DNA of 64,000 bases. Origin: an uncultured Lachnospiraceae bacterium. Its GTDB lineage: Bacteria > Bacillota > Clostridia > Lachnospirales > Lachnospiraceae. Position numbers and translations under genes: made by a program. The stretch is taken from NCBI GenBank assembly GCA_947629865.1, contig CANRFJ010000008.1, positions 1 through 64,000 on the forward strand, read 5' to 3'. Numbering within the stretch: the first letter of the stretch is position 1; every line of letters starts with the position of its first letter. Under the pieces are notes generated by a model. The model was not told the DNA's origin. It saw only the letters and a list, made by a program, of their open reading frames with translations, and searched no databases. Positions 42,672-52,240 of this stretch are shown here, piece after piece.

Positions 42672-43484
42672 TCAGTTTTCTGTGTCAACCTCTGTATCCG
42701 GTTCCTCCGTTTTTTCTGATTCTTCCGGTTCTTGCGGTACCTCTTTTCCTACATTGTCGCCATTTAAGACATCTACTTTTACCTTGTCAACAACGGACGT
42801 TCCATACGGATCGTTAAAGTAAAATGCCAGATAATAACTTCCGGTCGGCAAATCCTTAAACGCTTCCGGTGAAATCTTCAACATTCCGTCCGAGAACTGC
42901 AGATACTCCGAACTGATATAATTGCCGTTGACCGCTACCACCACGCTGGTGGCCTCATATCCGTTGCTTCCCAGATTAAGCCGGATGCCCGCTGAAGACG
43001 GATCCTCGTGATCGAAAATCACCGTCTGCTCGTCTACCGATGGCAGATAATCCTGAATGGCATAATAACTGTCCATTACCTGTACCAGATCGTCCACACT
43101 GTAGGATTCGCCGTTGACGGACAAATATGCCTTTCCATTGCGGATCTCCACATAGTCCACGGTGCCTCTTATCTCGGCGGATTCAGACGGCTGAATGATA
43201 ACATCCTTTCCTACCAGACTGTATGCCGATGAGTTGGCAAACGCCGTATTCAGGTTTGACATCTGCTCTAACGAGGAGAATTGCGCCAACTGGGATATGA
43301 ATTCCGTGTCGCTCTGCGGATTCAGCGGATCCTGATTGGACAGCTGACATACCAGAAGCTGGAGAAATTCTTCCTTGCCCAGTTCACTCGATCCTCTGGT
43401 CTTCTTCACAGTCACGGCATTTCTGTCTGTCTTTGAGAGTTCTTCCAGACTCGTCGTCAAATCGGAACTGTTTACTCCTGCCAT
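42672..43484 (-). CDS. flgD: flagellar hook-cap protein FlgD
   Basis: A 270-residue hook scaffolding protein. The N-terminal segment (LGKEEFLQLLVCQLSNQDPLNP) is the FlgD signature; the remainder has the beta-domains of the cap, with SAYSLVGKDVIIQ after the first helix. The last 30 residues are acidic. It builds the hook tip and is lost when the hook is finished. It follows fliK by 16 bp. Confidence 0.93.
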   Translation of the reverse strand: MAGVNSSDLTTSLEELSKTDRNAVTVKKTRGSSELGKEEFLQLLVCQLSNQDPLNPQSDTEFISQLAQFSSLEQMSNLNTAFANSSAYSLVGKDVIIQPSESAEIRGTVDYVEIRNGKAYLSVNGESYSVDDLVQVMDSYYAIQDYLPSVDEQTVIFDHEDPSSAGIRLNLGSNGYEATSVVVAVNGNYISSEYLQFSDGMLKISPEAFKDLPTGSYYLAFYFNDPYGTSVVDKVKVDVLNGDNVGKEVPQEPEESEKTEEPDTEVDTEN

Positions 43485-43500
43485 AATTACCTCCTTTACT

Positions 43501-44955
43501 CTATGCTGTATAGTCTACTGTGCTGCTCACATCCCGTCGGGATGCCTCTGTCACTTCCGCGGTATCGTCCTCCCGCTCCAGTCCGCTTCCCGCCTCAGCG
43601 CGGAACCGGCGTCCTCTCTGCTGTCTTCCGGACTGTTCCTGTCCGGCCTGCTGCTGTTCCCTGTTCAGTCCGAATTCTGAAACAGTGACCTCCACCGCAT
43701 CCACTTTTAATCCCTGTTCTTCAAAACTCTGTTTGAGTGCGATTAACTGGCTTTCCAGCGCCTCCTTCGCCATCTGGTTCTCCACGGCGAGTACAGCGGT
43801 CGCCGCTCCGTTGGCTACGGATGATACCTGTATGCTCACCCTTCCGAGACTGGCCGGATGCAACTGCAGTTCCAAACTTGTGGTATCCGGCATAACCCGA
43901 ATCCTGACCTGTCGAACCACCTGCTCCACAATGTCCACCATGCTGCGCTCTGCCGGTGCAATCGCCTCTGTCTCCGGCTCAAATGCCTGTGCTAGACGCT
44001 CTGTGAAAAGGCTGGCCGCACCTGCTGCCTCATGAGAATCGGTATTTCTTCCGGTTTCTGCCGTCTGAGCCGTACCAGATCCCATCTCTGCGGTTCCGTC
44101 TCCGGCTCCGCTGTCCGCGGCGCTGTCCTCTGAGCCTCCCGCCGTGTAATCCTCGACAACGACGGAGAATCCCTCGGTTTTATCTGCCGCTTCCTCCGGT
44201 ACTGCCGCCGTCTCCTCGGACAGGTTTTGCACCGGTACCGGTGCTTCCTCTCCTCTGACTGGCTGTGTCTCCATCTGTGCCGGCAGTTCCTCTGCGATCA
44301 TCTGGTACACATCTGTACCCTCACCGCCCTCAGACATTTCATCCGCAAAGCTCATCATCAGTTCTGCCATATCCTCTGCCAGCGACGTCAGTTCCTGGTT
44401 CAGATCCGAATTGGTGAGGAAAACCGATGAGTCCTCTATACCGTGAAACTCCATCACCAGTTCTTTCAGATCGAATACGGCCGTCTGCTGCAAGGAGCCG
44501 TCCGCCCAGTTCATCTGGAACGCAAAGGCCTGTAGATCCATGCCCAGCTTTGTCAGCATATCCTGAATTTCTTCGTCTGACAGTCCAAACTTCTCTTTCA
44601 GCAGATTCATCATCCGGGAAACCAGTTCCGGCAGATTCTGCGCCTGAAGCATCTTGTCCTCCGGACTTTGCTCCGCCACGGGCTTCTTCGCCGTCATTCC
44701 CTGAACCTGCGGTCTGTCTGCGCTTACAGGCGCGTCTCCGGATGTGTTTTCATCCTGATTTACGGCCTTTTTCGCCGACGTCTGCACAGATACGCTGTCT
44801 CCGGCTTCCCTGGATGGCTTCGCCTTTCCAGTTTCCACACCGGAAGCCCGGCTGGCCATAAAGCTGTCAAAGGTGGTATCCTTTGCTCTGGTGCTCTTTG
44901 CCGTCCCCATTCCGGACATCTTTGAAGTGACAAGGGAAATTCCCTGTGTCTTCAT
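43501..44955 (-). CDS. fliK: flagellar hook-length control protein FliK
   Basis: A 484-residue exported ruler protein. The first 300 residues are low-complexity (Ser, Ala, Glu, Gly), as in other FliK proteins; the conserved C-terminal domain (about 335-430) includes LHPASLGRVSIQV and LIALKQSFEEQGLKVDAVEV, which contacts FlhB. The end is a Gln/Arg-rich tail. It is transcribed with flgD. Confidence 0.9.
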   Translation of the reverse strand: MKTQGISLVTSKMSGMGTAKSTRAKDTTFDSFMASRASGVETGKAKPSREAGDSVSVQTSAKKAVNQDENTSGDAPVSADRPQVQGMTAKKPVAEQSPEDKMLQAQNLPELVSRMMNLLKEKFGLSDEEIQDMLTKLGMDLQAFAFQMNWADGSLQQTAVFDLKELVMEFHGIEDSSVFLTNSDLNQELTSLAEDMAELMMSFADEMSEGGEGTDVYQMIAEELPAQMETQPVRGEEAPVPVQNLSEETAAVPEEAADKTEGFSVVVEDYTAGGSEDSAADSGAGDGTAEMGSGTAQTAETGRNTDSHEAAGAASLFTERLAQAFEPETEAIAPAERSMVDIVEQVVRQVRIRVMPDTTSLELQLHPASLGRVSIQVSSVANGAATAVLAVENQMAKEALESQLIALKQSFEEQGLKVDAVEVTVSEFGLNREQQQAGQEQSGRQQRGRRFRAEAGSGLEREDDTAEVTEASRRDVSSTVDYTA

Positions 44956-45074
44956 CCTCTCCCCTCCTTTCTTCTTAAAAATTTTCTACATGGTTTATAT
45001 CGGCATTTTTTATGCCGCCCTTAATGCCGCAGGAAAAATTGTCTCTGTTTTTCCGGCGGTATTTCGGTCATTAT

Positions 45075-45842
45075 TTATTTTTTCATGGCCGTCATCTTTG
45101 TCGTGACCTGAGCCGCTGTCGTGGGCTTCATGTTCGCGAGTATCTCCGCGCTCTTGGAGGACTGCATACTGTCCAGTATGCTGGCAACCAGCGTCAGATC
45201 GTTGGACATCTCCTCCAGAATAGCGGCGGCGTTGGCCGGTTCCATCTTCCCATATGTATCCGCCTGGTCATGAATCTCCTGGCTGTATTCGAACCGGCGG
45301 CATACTTCCCTGTAAATATCCTCCGCATTGTCCGGCTCTATCTCCTCATAATATGTCTTGTACTCCGAGGTGTCGGGCGCCTTGTCATTGAACACAACAT
45401 TCTCGTCGAACTCTTTCACCCTTCTGGCAAATTCCTTCTGATTCTCCTCAAACTTTTTCAAGCGGTTGACCTCTGCCTGAAGATCCTCGATCTCGCTGCT
45501 GTTGGCGCTGTCTGCACTGCCCGCGGCAGCCAGTTTGCTCTCCAGCTCCTTTATGCGCGCATTGGCCTCTGTGAGATTGTCATACTCCTCCGTCTCCACC
45601 GTGTCTCCGTTGTCCGGCTCCGGCAAAATCCAGTTCACCACCGGCACGTCTTTCAATATCGGATAGAGGACGTCGCTCCCGAAATTTCCGACGTCCAGCT
45701 TTATCAGCACGCCAAAAATACACAGCCATATCAGCACAATGACGGCCACAATCAGTATCGTGACGATTTTGCTTCCGTTTCCTTCTTCCTTTTCCACCAG
45801 AGTATCTGTGTTATTTTCCTTATCTTTGTCCTTCTTCGCCAT
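45075..45842 (-). CDS. MotE-like flagellar protein (membrane helix, coiled coil, MgtE-N-type domain)
   Basis: A 255-residue protein: charged cytoplasmic N-terminus, one membrane helix (IVTILIVAVIVLIWLCIFGVL), a coiled coil (NARIKELESKLAAAG, EDLQAEVNRLKKFEENQ) and a C-terminal MgtE-N-like part (YGKMEPANAAAILEEMSNDL, ILANMKPTTAAQVTTKM). It matches the YlxF/MotE type located between fliJ and fliK. MotE chaperones a stator protein in some bacteria; here its role is inferred. Confidence 0.82.
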   Translation of the reverse strand: MAKKDKDKENNTDTLVEKEEGNGSKIVTILIVAVIVLIWLCIFGVLIKLDVGNFGSDVLYPILKDVPVVNWILPEPDNGDTVETEEYDNLTEANARIKELESKLAAAGSADSANSSEIEDLQAEVNRLKKFEENQKEFARRVKEFDENVVFNDKAPDTSEYKTYYEEIEPDNAEDIYREVCRRFEYSQEIHDQADTYGKMEPANAAAILEEMSNDLTLVASILDSMQSSKSAEILANMKPTTAAQVTTKMTAMKK

Positions 45843-45894
45843 AGCAATATCCTTTCCGCCGCCTTATCCGGCCGCCGTGCGTTTACTATCCCAT

Positions 45895-46344
45895 CTATCT
45901 TTTCTCCGCCACGCCGTAGCGGTAACTCACCAGTTCATCTACTTCCTTCTGCTCTTTCCTGTTTTCTTCCTCCACAAATTTCTCAAAGGCCTTCTCCCTC
46001 AGTTTTTCAAACGTCTTGCGCTCCTTCATGGCCTCGTTCAGGCGTTCTCTGGCCTCCTCCAGCTCTTTCTCCCTGGCCCGCACCACAAGAACCTGCTCCG
46101 CCACATACATTTTCAGAATTTCCACCCCGTCCTCTTTCCGCCGGATCTCAGGAACACTCTGGATCCTTGACACCTCCCGGCGCAGCTGCTCCTCCGCCGC
46201 CGCCAGCCGGGCTTTTATGGCCTCCAGTTCCTCCTCTGCCTCCCGTAGCCGCAGATTCGCCTGGCTGTAATTATTTTTTTCCTGCTCCTCCAGTTTTTCC
46301 TTTATGTCCAGGATGTTCTGCATGGAAAAAAGAAATCTCGCCAC
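45895..46344 (-). CDS. fliJ: flagellar export chaperone FliJ
   Basis: A 149-residue protein made almost wholly of long charged helices, predicted as an antiparallel coiled coil (LRLREAEEELEAIKARLAA, REKELEEARERLNEAM). FliJ is the stalk of the FliHIJ ATPase complex and exports chaperones. It overlaps the fliI stop by one base. Confidence 0.9.
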   Translation of the reverse strand: MARFLFSMQNILDIKEKLEEQEKNNYSQANLRLREAEEELEAIKARLAAAEEQLRREVSRIQSVPEIRRKEDGVEILKMYVAEQVLVVRAREKELEEARERLNEAMKERKTFEKLREKAFEKFVEEENRKEQKEVDELVSYRYGVAEKR

Positions 46345-47681
46345 TATTCCTCTCCTCCCTCCGAATCGCTCTCCTCGAAAATATCCCTCATTTTCTGGAC
46401 GATATCGTCAAACTGAAACTTTTCTTCCGTGCCCTGCCGCAAAAAGGCGTTCACCGCCTCTATTTTCTCGATGGCAAAGTCAATGCCCGGATTGGAGCCA
46501 GCCCTGTAAGCCCCTATATTGATCAGATCCTCTGCGTCCCGATAGGTTGCCAGGACGTTTTTCATCTGGCCCGCCAGCTGCTTGTGCTCCTCCGTGGCGA
46601 CCGAACTCATGACACGGGAAATACTGGCCAGCACGTCCACGGCCGGATAGTGGTTTCTCTGCGCCATATTTCTGGACAGCACGATATGTCCGTCCAGTAT
46701 ACCGCGCGCCGTGTCGGCAATCGGTTCGTTGAAGTCGTCGCCATCGACTAGCACCGCATACAGGCCGGTGATGGAGCCCTTGTCCGAATTGCCCGCCCGC
46801 TCCAGAAGTTTCGGCATCTCCGAGTACACGCTGGGCGGATACCCCCTGGACACCGGCGGCTCTCCGGAGGCCAGTCCGATTTCCCGCTGGGCCATGGAGA
46901 AACGAGTCAGGTTATCCATCATAAGGAGCACGTCCTTCCCCTGATCCCTGAAATACTCCGCCACCGCCGTGGCCGTCTTGGCCGCCTTGTTACGGATCAG
47001 AGCCGGTTTGTCCGATGTGGCCACCACCACTACCGACCGCTTCATTCCCTCCGTGCCCAGATCCCTCTCGATAAACTCCCTCACCTCTCTGCCACGCTCC
47101 CCGATCAGGGCAATAACATTGATATCCGCCCGGGTGTTTCGGGCAAACATCCCCATCAGAGTACTCTTTCCCACGCCGCTTCCGGCAAAAATGCCAATAC
47201 GCTGTCCCTTTCCCACCGTGATCAGGCCGTCTACGGCCTTGACGCCAAGAGGCAGCGCATCCGTTATGATTTCCCTGGTAAGGGGATCCGGCGGCGGCGC
47301 CTCCACCGAATAGCGGGGACACTGCCCGCTCAGTTCATCCATCGTCATGGGCCTTCCCACTCCGTCCAGAGTGGCTCCCAGCAATTCATCGCTCACCGCC
47401 ACCTGCAGGGGCGCTCCGGTGTTTTCCACCCAGCTTCCCAGTCCCACGCCCTCCACATCATCATACGGCATCAAAAGAACCCTGTCGTCACGGAAGCCCA
47501 CTACCTCCGCTTTTACGGGTTCTGGTCTGGTGTTGGATTTGATCAGGCACAGGTCATTGAGTTTGGCATTGGGCCCGATTGATTCAATCGTCAGGCCGAC
47601 CACTTTGGAAACCTTCCCCAACTGGCTGACAAAACTCTTGTCCGACAGCGCCTCATATTTTTCAAAATTAATGGGAATCAT
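46344..47681 (-). CDS. fliI: flagellum-specific ATPase FliI
   Basis: A 445-residue F1-like ATPase with Walker A GSGVGKSTL, Walker B-type VLLMMDNLTRFSMAQREIGLA and the Arg-finger area. It energises export of flagellar proteins. It sits between fliH and fliJ. No anomaly noticed. Confidence 0.97.
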   Translation of the reverse strand: MIPINFEKYEALSDKSFVSQLGKVSKVVGLTIESIGPNAKLNDLCLIKSNTRPEPVKAEVVGFRDDRVLLMPYDDVEGVGLGSWVENTGAPLQVAVSDELLGATLDGVGRPMTMDELSGQCPRYSVEAPPPDPLTREIITDALPLGVKAVDGLITVGKGQRIGIFAGSGVGKSTLMGMFARNTRADINVIALIGERGREVREFIERDLGTEGMKRSVVVVATSDKPALIRNKAAKTATAVAEYFRDQGKDVLLMMDNLTRFSMAQREIGLASGEPPVSRGYPPSVYSEMPKLLERAGNSDKGSITGLYAVLVDGDDFNEPIADTARGILDGHIVLSRNMAQRNHYPAVDVLASISRVMSSVATEEHKQLAGQMKNVLATYRDAEDLINIGAYRAGSNPGIDFAIEKIEAVNAFLRQGTEEKFQFDDIVQKMRDIFEESDSEGGEE

Positions 47682-47701
47682 GGTATCATTCCTTCAATCC
47701 T

Positions 47702-48532
47702 TTATTGCGCCAGCATCCGGAGAGTGCTGACCAGATTATCCAACTGTGTCCGGAATCCACAGTCCACCATCTGGGTATCGGTCTCTATGATACATTCATC
47801 CTTTGACAGACTTTTTTCCTCCTGAATCTCAAGGGAAACTCCGGCGTCCAGTTTTCTGAGAATCTCCTCCCTGTGGCTCTCCACATATATGGCGTCTTCC
47901 GGCGCTACCCTTATGACATAGCGCTTAGAGGCCTCAATATCCGAAATACTGTTGCGGATCAGATAGAGAAGCACGTCCTGCTTATCCGACATCAGAATAC
48001 CGGTCAGCTTCTGGACAAGAGCGCACAGAATCTCGACATAGCGGGGCTCCACCTCCGCGAGCATCTGCTGGTATTCCCGCTCGTGCTGCTGTCTGGCTTC
48101 TTCCAGTTCGGTGCGGGCTCTGGCCAGCTCCTCCTCTGCCTTCGCCAGGCCCTCCTCCCTTCCCGCTGCCAGTCCTTCTTCTCTGGCCGCCTGGAGAACC
48201 TGCTCCGACTTTTCGTCCGCCCCCTTCAGTATATCCGCGGCTTTTTCCTGCGCCTCCGCCACAATCTTCTCAGCCAGGCGCTCCGCTTCTTCTTTCTTCT
48301 CTGCCAGCAATTCGTCAAAATTCACTACCGGCATACCCGGTTCAAACTCACCGTCCGCCTCCGCTCTGGCTTTGGCGGCCGCCTTCTCCGCCTCTGCCTC
48401 CTCGACCGTCCGTATCTTTACCCGACTGCTTTTTTCCAGCGGGACAAACGGCTTATCATCCTTTTCATAATCAATCAGCACGGCGTCTTTTCCCGCCATG
48501 TTCACAAAGGGATACTTAATCAAATTAGACAA
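47702..48532 (-). CDS. fliH: flagellar export ATPase regulator FliH
   Basis: A 276-residue protein rich in Glu and Ala, with an extended helical middle (AEEELARARTELEEARQ) and a C-terminal domain (LVQKLTGILMSDKQDVLLYL) related to the ATPase-binding part of FliH and V-type E subunits. I start it at TTG 48532 (MSNLIKYPFVNM after conversion), 11 bases from GGAGG; the ATG-less frame also has a GTG four codons earlier that lies too close. It overlaps the end of fliG by eight bases. Confidence 0.88.
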   Translation of the reverse strand: MSNLIKYPFVNMAGKDAVLIDYEKDDKPFVPLEKSSRVKIRTVEEAEAEKAAAKARAEADGEFEPGMPVVNFDELLAEKKEEAERLAEKIVAEAQEKAADILKGADEKSEQVLQAAREEGLAAGREEGLAKAEEELARARTELEEARQQHEREYQQMLAEVEPRYVEILCALVQKLTGILMSDKQDVLLYLIRNSISDIEASKRYVIRVAPEDAIYVESHREEILRKLDAGVSLEIQEEKSLSKDECIIETDTQMVDCGFRTQLDNLVSTLRMLAQ

Positions 48533-49547
48533 TAATCTCGTCACCTCCGCCGCGGGAGATCACAATCTCGCCTGTATCCTCCAGTTTGCGGATTACATTT
48601 ACAATCTTCTGCTGGGCTTCCTCTACATCTTTCAGACGGACAGGGCCCATATATTCCATATCCTCGCGAATCATATCGGACAGACGGCTGGACATATTGT
48701 TAAAGATAACATTCTGAACCTCCTCGTTGGCGTTTTTAAGCGCAACGGCCAGTTCGTTGTTCTCCACCTCCCGAAGGACGCGCTGAATCGAGCGGTCGTC
48801 CAGCATAAGGATATCCTCGAACACAAACATCTTCTTGCGGATCTCGTCCGCCAGTTCCGGCTCCTCAATTTCAAGATTTTCCATAATATGCTTCTCAGTA
48901 CCGCGATCCACCGTGTTGAGCACTTCAACCACAGAGTCCACGCCGCCGACAATGGTATAATCCTGGCTCACCAGAGAGGACAGTTTCTGTTCCAGTATAT
49001 TTTCCACTTCCTTGATGACGTCCGGTGAGGTTCGGTCCATCAGGGCAATACGCTTGGCAACGTCGGTCTGCTTATCCGGCGTCAGGGCGCTTATGATGCC
49101 CGCCGCCTGCTGCGGGGACAGATAGGACAGGATCAGCGCAATGGTCTGCGGGTGCTCATCCTGGATAAAGTTCAATATCTGCGAGGCCTCTGTCTTGCGG
49201 ATAAATTCAAACGGGCGCACCTGAAGCGATGCGGTCAGCTTGCCAAGTACCGCTCTGGCCCGCTCCTCGCCCAGGGATTTCTGCAGAAGGTCTTTCGCAT
49301 ACCCGATACCTCCCTCTGCGATATACTGCTGAGCCAGACACACCTCGTAAAATTCATTGAGCACATCCTCTTTCTGAGAGGGGGATACGCTACGGGTGTT
49401 GGCGATCTCCAGCGTCAGCTGTTCAATTTCATCTTCCTTCAGATGACGGAAAATAGTGGCCGCCTTATCGGGCCCCAGACTGATCAGCAGAATCGCCGCT
49501 TTCTGCAATCCATCCAGTCCGGACATACTGTTGCTGCTAGCCATCAT
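48525..49547 (-). CDS. fliG: flagellar motor switch protein FliG
   Basis: A 340-residue rotor protein with N-terminal FliF-binding, middle and C-terminal torque domains (motifs EHPQTIALILSYL, MFVFEDILMLDDRSIQRVLREV). Charged residues on the C-terminal ridge contact MotA. Two adjacent ATG codons follow GGAGG; the first overlaps the fliF stop. Confidence 0.96.
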   Translation of the reverse strand: MMASSNSMSGLDGLQKAAILLISLGPDKAATIFRHLKEDEIEQLTLEIANTRSVSPSQKEDVLNEFYEVCLAQQYIAEGGIGYAKDLLQKSLGEERARAVLGKLTASLQVRPFEFIRKTEASQILNFIQDEHPQTIALILSYLSPQQAAGIISALTPDKQTDVAKRIALMDRTSPDVIKEVENILEQKLSSLVSQDYTIVGGVDSVVEVLNTVDRGTEKHIMENLEIEEPELADEIRKKMFVFEDILMLDDRSIQRVLREVENNELAVALKNANEEVQNVIFNNMSSRLSDMIREDMEYMGPVRLKDVEEAQQKIVNVIRKLEDTGEIVISRGGGDEIIV

Positions 49548-51172
49548 ACACCTCCCCAGTCTTCGTTAATCCAGTTGCGAAGCAATAATGCGACAGCCTC
49601 CGGATTCTCGTCTACAAATTTCTCTATCATAACCCTCGTCTCGGATTTCTCTCCCAGTTCGATCTCCTCCAGATTCTGTTCGTTCTCCTGCGTCGTTGCG
49701 AGCAGATCCTCCACCGACAGTTCCGGTTCCATCTCCGTTACCTCTACCGGCGAAGTTCCGCGAACAATCACGAAAATGAGCAGTCCGGCAATGAGTATTG
49801 TCAAAAGCACCATGAGATAATTGGATATATTGTCGCTGAAGGAGCCCTCCTCCGCCGCCTCATACAGCGGTTTCTGCTGCGCCTGTATGACGATATTGTT
49901 CGTGGCAATACCGGTCGCCGCCGCCACCAGCTGCGTCAGTTCATCCGGCACCTCCAGCGCCGTCACCGCGCTGTTCTGCTCCACATACTCATCAAACGAA
50001 ATGTCGTCCAGAAGGCCCTGGTCCTCCAGGCTCTCCTCCTTTACCACATTGAAGTTTGTCAAAACGATGCCGATTGAGGATTCCTCCGGGCGCACCGCCC
50101 CCACCTCGTGCTCAATATTCTGCACCGTCTCATTCGGCAGATAATTGTACTTATCCAGTGTGGTCTCGCTGTTGCTGGTACCGCCGGAAGCGATGTCGTA
50201 ATCCGTGTCATCCCCGTTGGTGTCCGTCCCCGGTATGCCGCCGGAGCCGGAAGTACCGGTAGATTTATAATTATAGGAACTGGAATAGAGGCCCTGGTCC
50301 TGCCCCTCGTTGGCCGTGTAGGTCTTTACCAACTCCGTCACTTTGTCCATGTCAAATACTATATTGGCGCTTCCAATCTGGACGTCGTCATATCCCGCCT
50401 TCAACAGCATGTCGCTGACATTTTTCTCAAAGGTATTGCGAAGTTTGCTCACATAATCCGCCGTTCCCGCCACGGAGCCACCCAGCGTATTGTCCTCCTT
50501 GGCGCCATAGAGCAGCGTCCCGGCCGTATCGGTGATCACAATGTTGTCCGTGGTCGCATTTCCCACTGCATTGGCCAGATAATAGGCGATGGCCGTGGCC
50601 GTCTCCGACGTCATCTCATAGCCCTTTTTCAGGCGGAACGCGACGCTGACTGCCGTCTCCTTCTTCTCTGAATACACAGTCCCGTCGTCCGAGGGACGGT
50701 TGAGATAGACCGTCGCGTCCTCCACGCCGTCAAAATTTAACAGTCCCGTGCGGATAGATGCCTGCAGGGCCAGATTGGCCTTGGTGCTCTTTTCCGCCGA
50801 GGACGTAGTCATATCGTTGTCAAGCGCATCATCCCATGTCATATTCTCATCGAGTACCTTATTGGCTCCCACCAGAAGCATCGCCTGTGAATACTGGGAC
50901 TGCTCCACGCGGAACGTGGTATTCCCGTTGTTGTCCGATTCCATTTCATAATCCACCCCGTCGGAATCAAGGGCCTCCGAAAATTCACTGGCGGTGCTAC
51001 CGCTTAGCGTCATCAGATCTACATATACCGGGCGGGTAAGAAAATAGCCCAGCAAAACTAAAGCAAAAAAGATTGCTAACGTCACGCAGACAATAATAGT
51101 TTTTTGCCGGGTTGTATACTTATTCCAAAATTCAAGAATCTTATCCTTAATGGATATCAATTGTTCCATCAT
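49544..51172 (-). CDS. fliF: flagellar MS-ring protein FliF
   Basis: A 542-residue MS-ring protein: two membrane helices, near residues 25-45 (TIIVCVTLAIFFALVLLGYFL) and 445-465 (LMVLLTILIAGLLIFVIV), with ring-building motifs between and a C-terminal tail (KFVDENPEAVALLLRNWINED) that binds FliG. I prefer ATG 51172; an ATG three codons earlier has the ribosome site only two bases away. Confidence 0.95.
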   Translation of the reverse strand: MMEQLISIKDKILEFWNKYTTRQKTIIVCVTLAIFFALVLLGYFLTRPVYVDLMTLSGSTASEFSEALDSDGVDYEMESDNNGNTTFRVEQSQYSQAMLLVGANKVLDENMTWDDALDNDMTTSSAEKSTKANLALQASIRTGLLNFDGVEDATVYLNRPSDDGTVYSEKKETAVSVAFRLKKGYEMTSETATAIAYYLANAVGNATTDNIVITDTAGTLLYGAKEDNTLGGSVAGTADYVSKLRNTFEKNVSDMLLKAGYDDVQIGSANIVFDMDKVTELVKTYTANEGQDQGLYSSSYNYKSTGTSGSGGIPGTDTNGDDTDYDIASGGTSNSETTLDKYNYLPNETVQNIEHEVGAVRPEESSIGIVLTNFNVVKEESLEDQGLLDDISFDEYVEQNSAVTALEVPDELTQLVAAATGIATNNIVIQAQQKPLYEAAEEGSFSDNISNYLMVLLTILIAGLLIFVIVRGTSPVEVTEMEPELSVEDLLATTQENEQNLEEIELGEKSETRVMIEKFVDENPEAVALLLRNWINEDWGGV

Positions 51173-51216
51173 ATGTCTCATCGCTCCCCAAAGCTATGTA
51201 GTCTTCGCCTTATCTG

Positions 51217-51543
51217 TCAGAATTGCATGTTCATTAAGGTTCTGTAAGCCTCGACTACCGTGTTCTTCACCGCTACGGTATATTGCAACGAGACATTTGC
51301 CTTCTGCTGGGCGATCATCAGGTCATGGAGACTGTCCGACTCGCCTGTGGCATATTTGATTTCCTGCTCCTCTGCCGCATTGGAATACTGCTCGGTCTGC
51401 CTGACCAGTTTCATTGCTGAGTTTAACAGACTGTCAAAACTGGCTGTGCCGTCGCTTTTGTTCATATCCGCGATGGGATTCGTCGTGGCATAGCGGCTGA
51501 CGCTATCCAATCCGTTAATGGCTGAAATATTCGTCACATCCAT
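51217..51543 (-). CDS. fliE: rod adaptor protein FliE
   Basis: A 108-residue FliE that links the MS-ring to the rod. Its C-terminal half (DLMIAQQKANVSLQYTVAVKNTVVEAYRTLMNMQF region) has the family pattern. The ribosome site GGAGGA lies in structured element copy C, which separates this gene from flgC inside the operon. Confidence 0.94.
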   Translation of the reverse strand: MDVTNISAINGLDSVSRYATTNPIADMNKSDGTASFDSLLNSAMKLVRQTEQYSNAAEEQEIKYATGESDSLHDLMIAQQKANVSLQYTVAVKNTVVEAYRTLMNMQF

Positions 51544-51705
51544 TTAATCCTCCATTCCGGAGCGTAGCGGAGGAAGTACGAGCAAAAAGCAGCGTAGCTG
51601 TTTTTGCTCTGTACATCAATACTATTTGTGACGCTCCGGCACAAATAGTGGTGTGAACAAATCAGCGCATCCGCGTGATTTTTCACACTATTCTCCTTAT
51701 GTTCT
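51544..51705 (-). repeat. structured pre-start element, copy C, upstream of fliE
   Basis: Complete minus-strand copy. Hairpin 2 loop CCGGAGCGT (complement of 51631-51639) exactly complements the tail ACGCTCCGG (complement of 51557-51565). TCCTCC (complement of 51569-51574) can pair perfectly with the Shine-Dalgarno GGAGGA (complement of 51548-51553). Hairpin 3 is the GAGCAAAAA/TTTTTGCTC form. AAGGAGAATAGTGTG at the upstream edge repeats the ribosome-site-like boundary. Confidence 0.9.
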
Positions 51706-51722
51706 TTATTCTGTCCGCCGTT

Positions 51723-52163
51723 TTACGACTGGCCGCCGATATCCAGGGCGCGAAGCGCCATGTTCTTCGTGGAATTGAGAACGGTTATATTCGCCTCATA
51801 TGCACGGGTGGCATCAATCATATTGGTCATTTCCGTCACCGTATTCACATTGGGGTACATCACATAGCCGTCTTCGTTGGCGTCCGGATGCGAGGGATCG
51901 TATACCAGACTTCCCTCCGTCATGTCCTCCACAATCTGGGACACCTTTACCCCTTTGCCAATATGCCCGCGGGCCATACTGAAACTCTCGTCAAACGTGG
52001 GATAACTCTTTTCCTCAAACACAACGGTCTTTCTCCGGTAGACATTGCCATCTGCGTCCCTTGTGGTATCCACATTAGCGATGTTCTCCGATATAGTATC
52101 CATGCGGAGCTGCTGGGCCGTCATGCCCGTAGCGCTCACGTCCATTGCACCAAATACTGACAT
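51723..52163 (-). CDS. flgC: flagellar proximal rod protein FlgC
   Basis: A 146-residue rod protein. It has the N-terminal motif LRMDTISENIANVDTT and the C-terminal MTNMIDATRAYEANITVLNSTK of rod/hook proteins. Length and order flgB-flgC-fliE are normal except for the repeat element after it. Confidence 0.95.
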   Translation of the reverse strand: MSVFGAMDVSATGMTAQQLRMDTISENIANVDTTRDADGNVYRRKTVVFEEKSYPTFDESFSMARGHIGKGVKVSQIVEDMTEGSLVYDPSHPDANEDGYVMYPNVNTVTEMTNMIDATRAYEANITVLNSTKNMALRALDIGGQS

Positions 52164-52240
52164 ATATATCTCTCCCTTCGTATCTGAACTTCACATTGTC
52201 TAAGCCCCCGTCCGCGCTGAAATCACGGAACTATCCGGAA

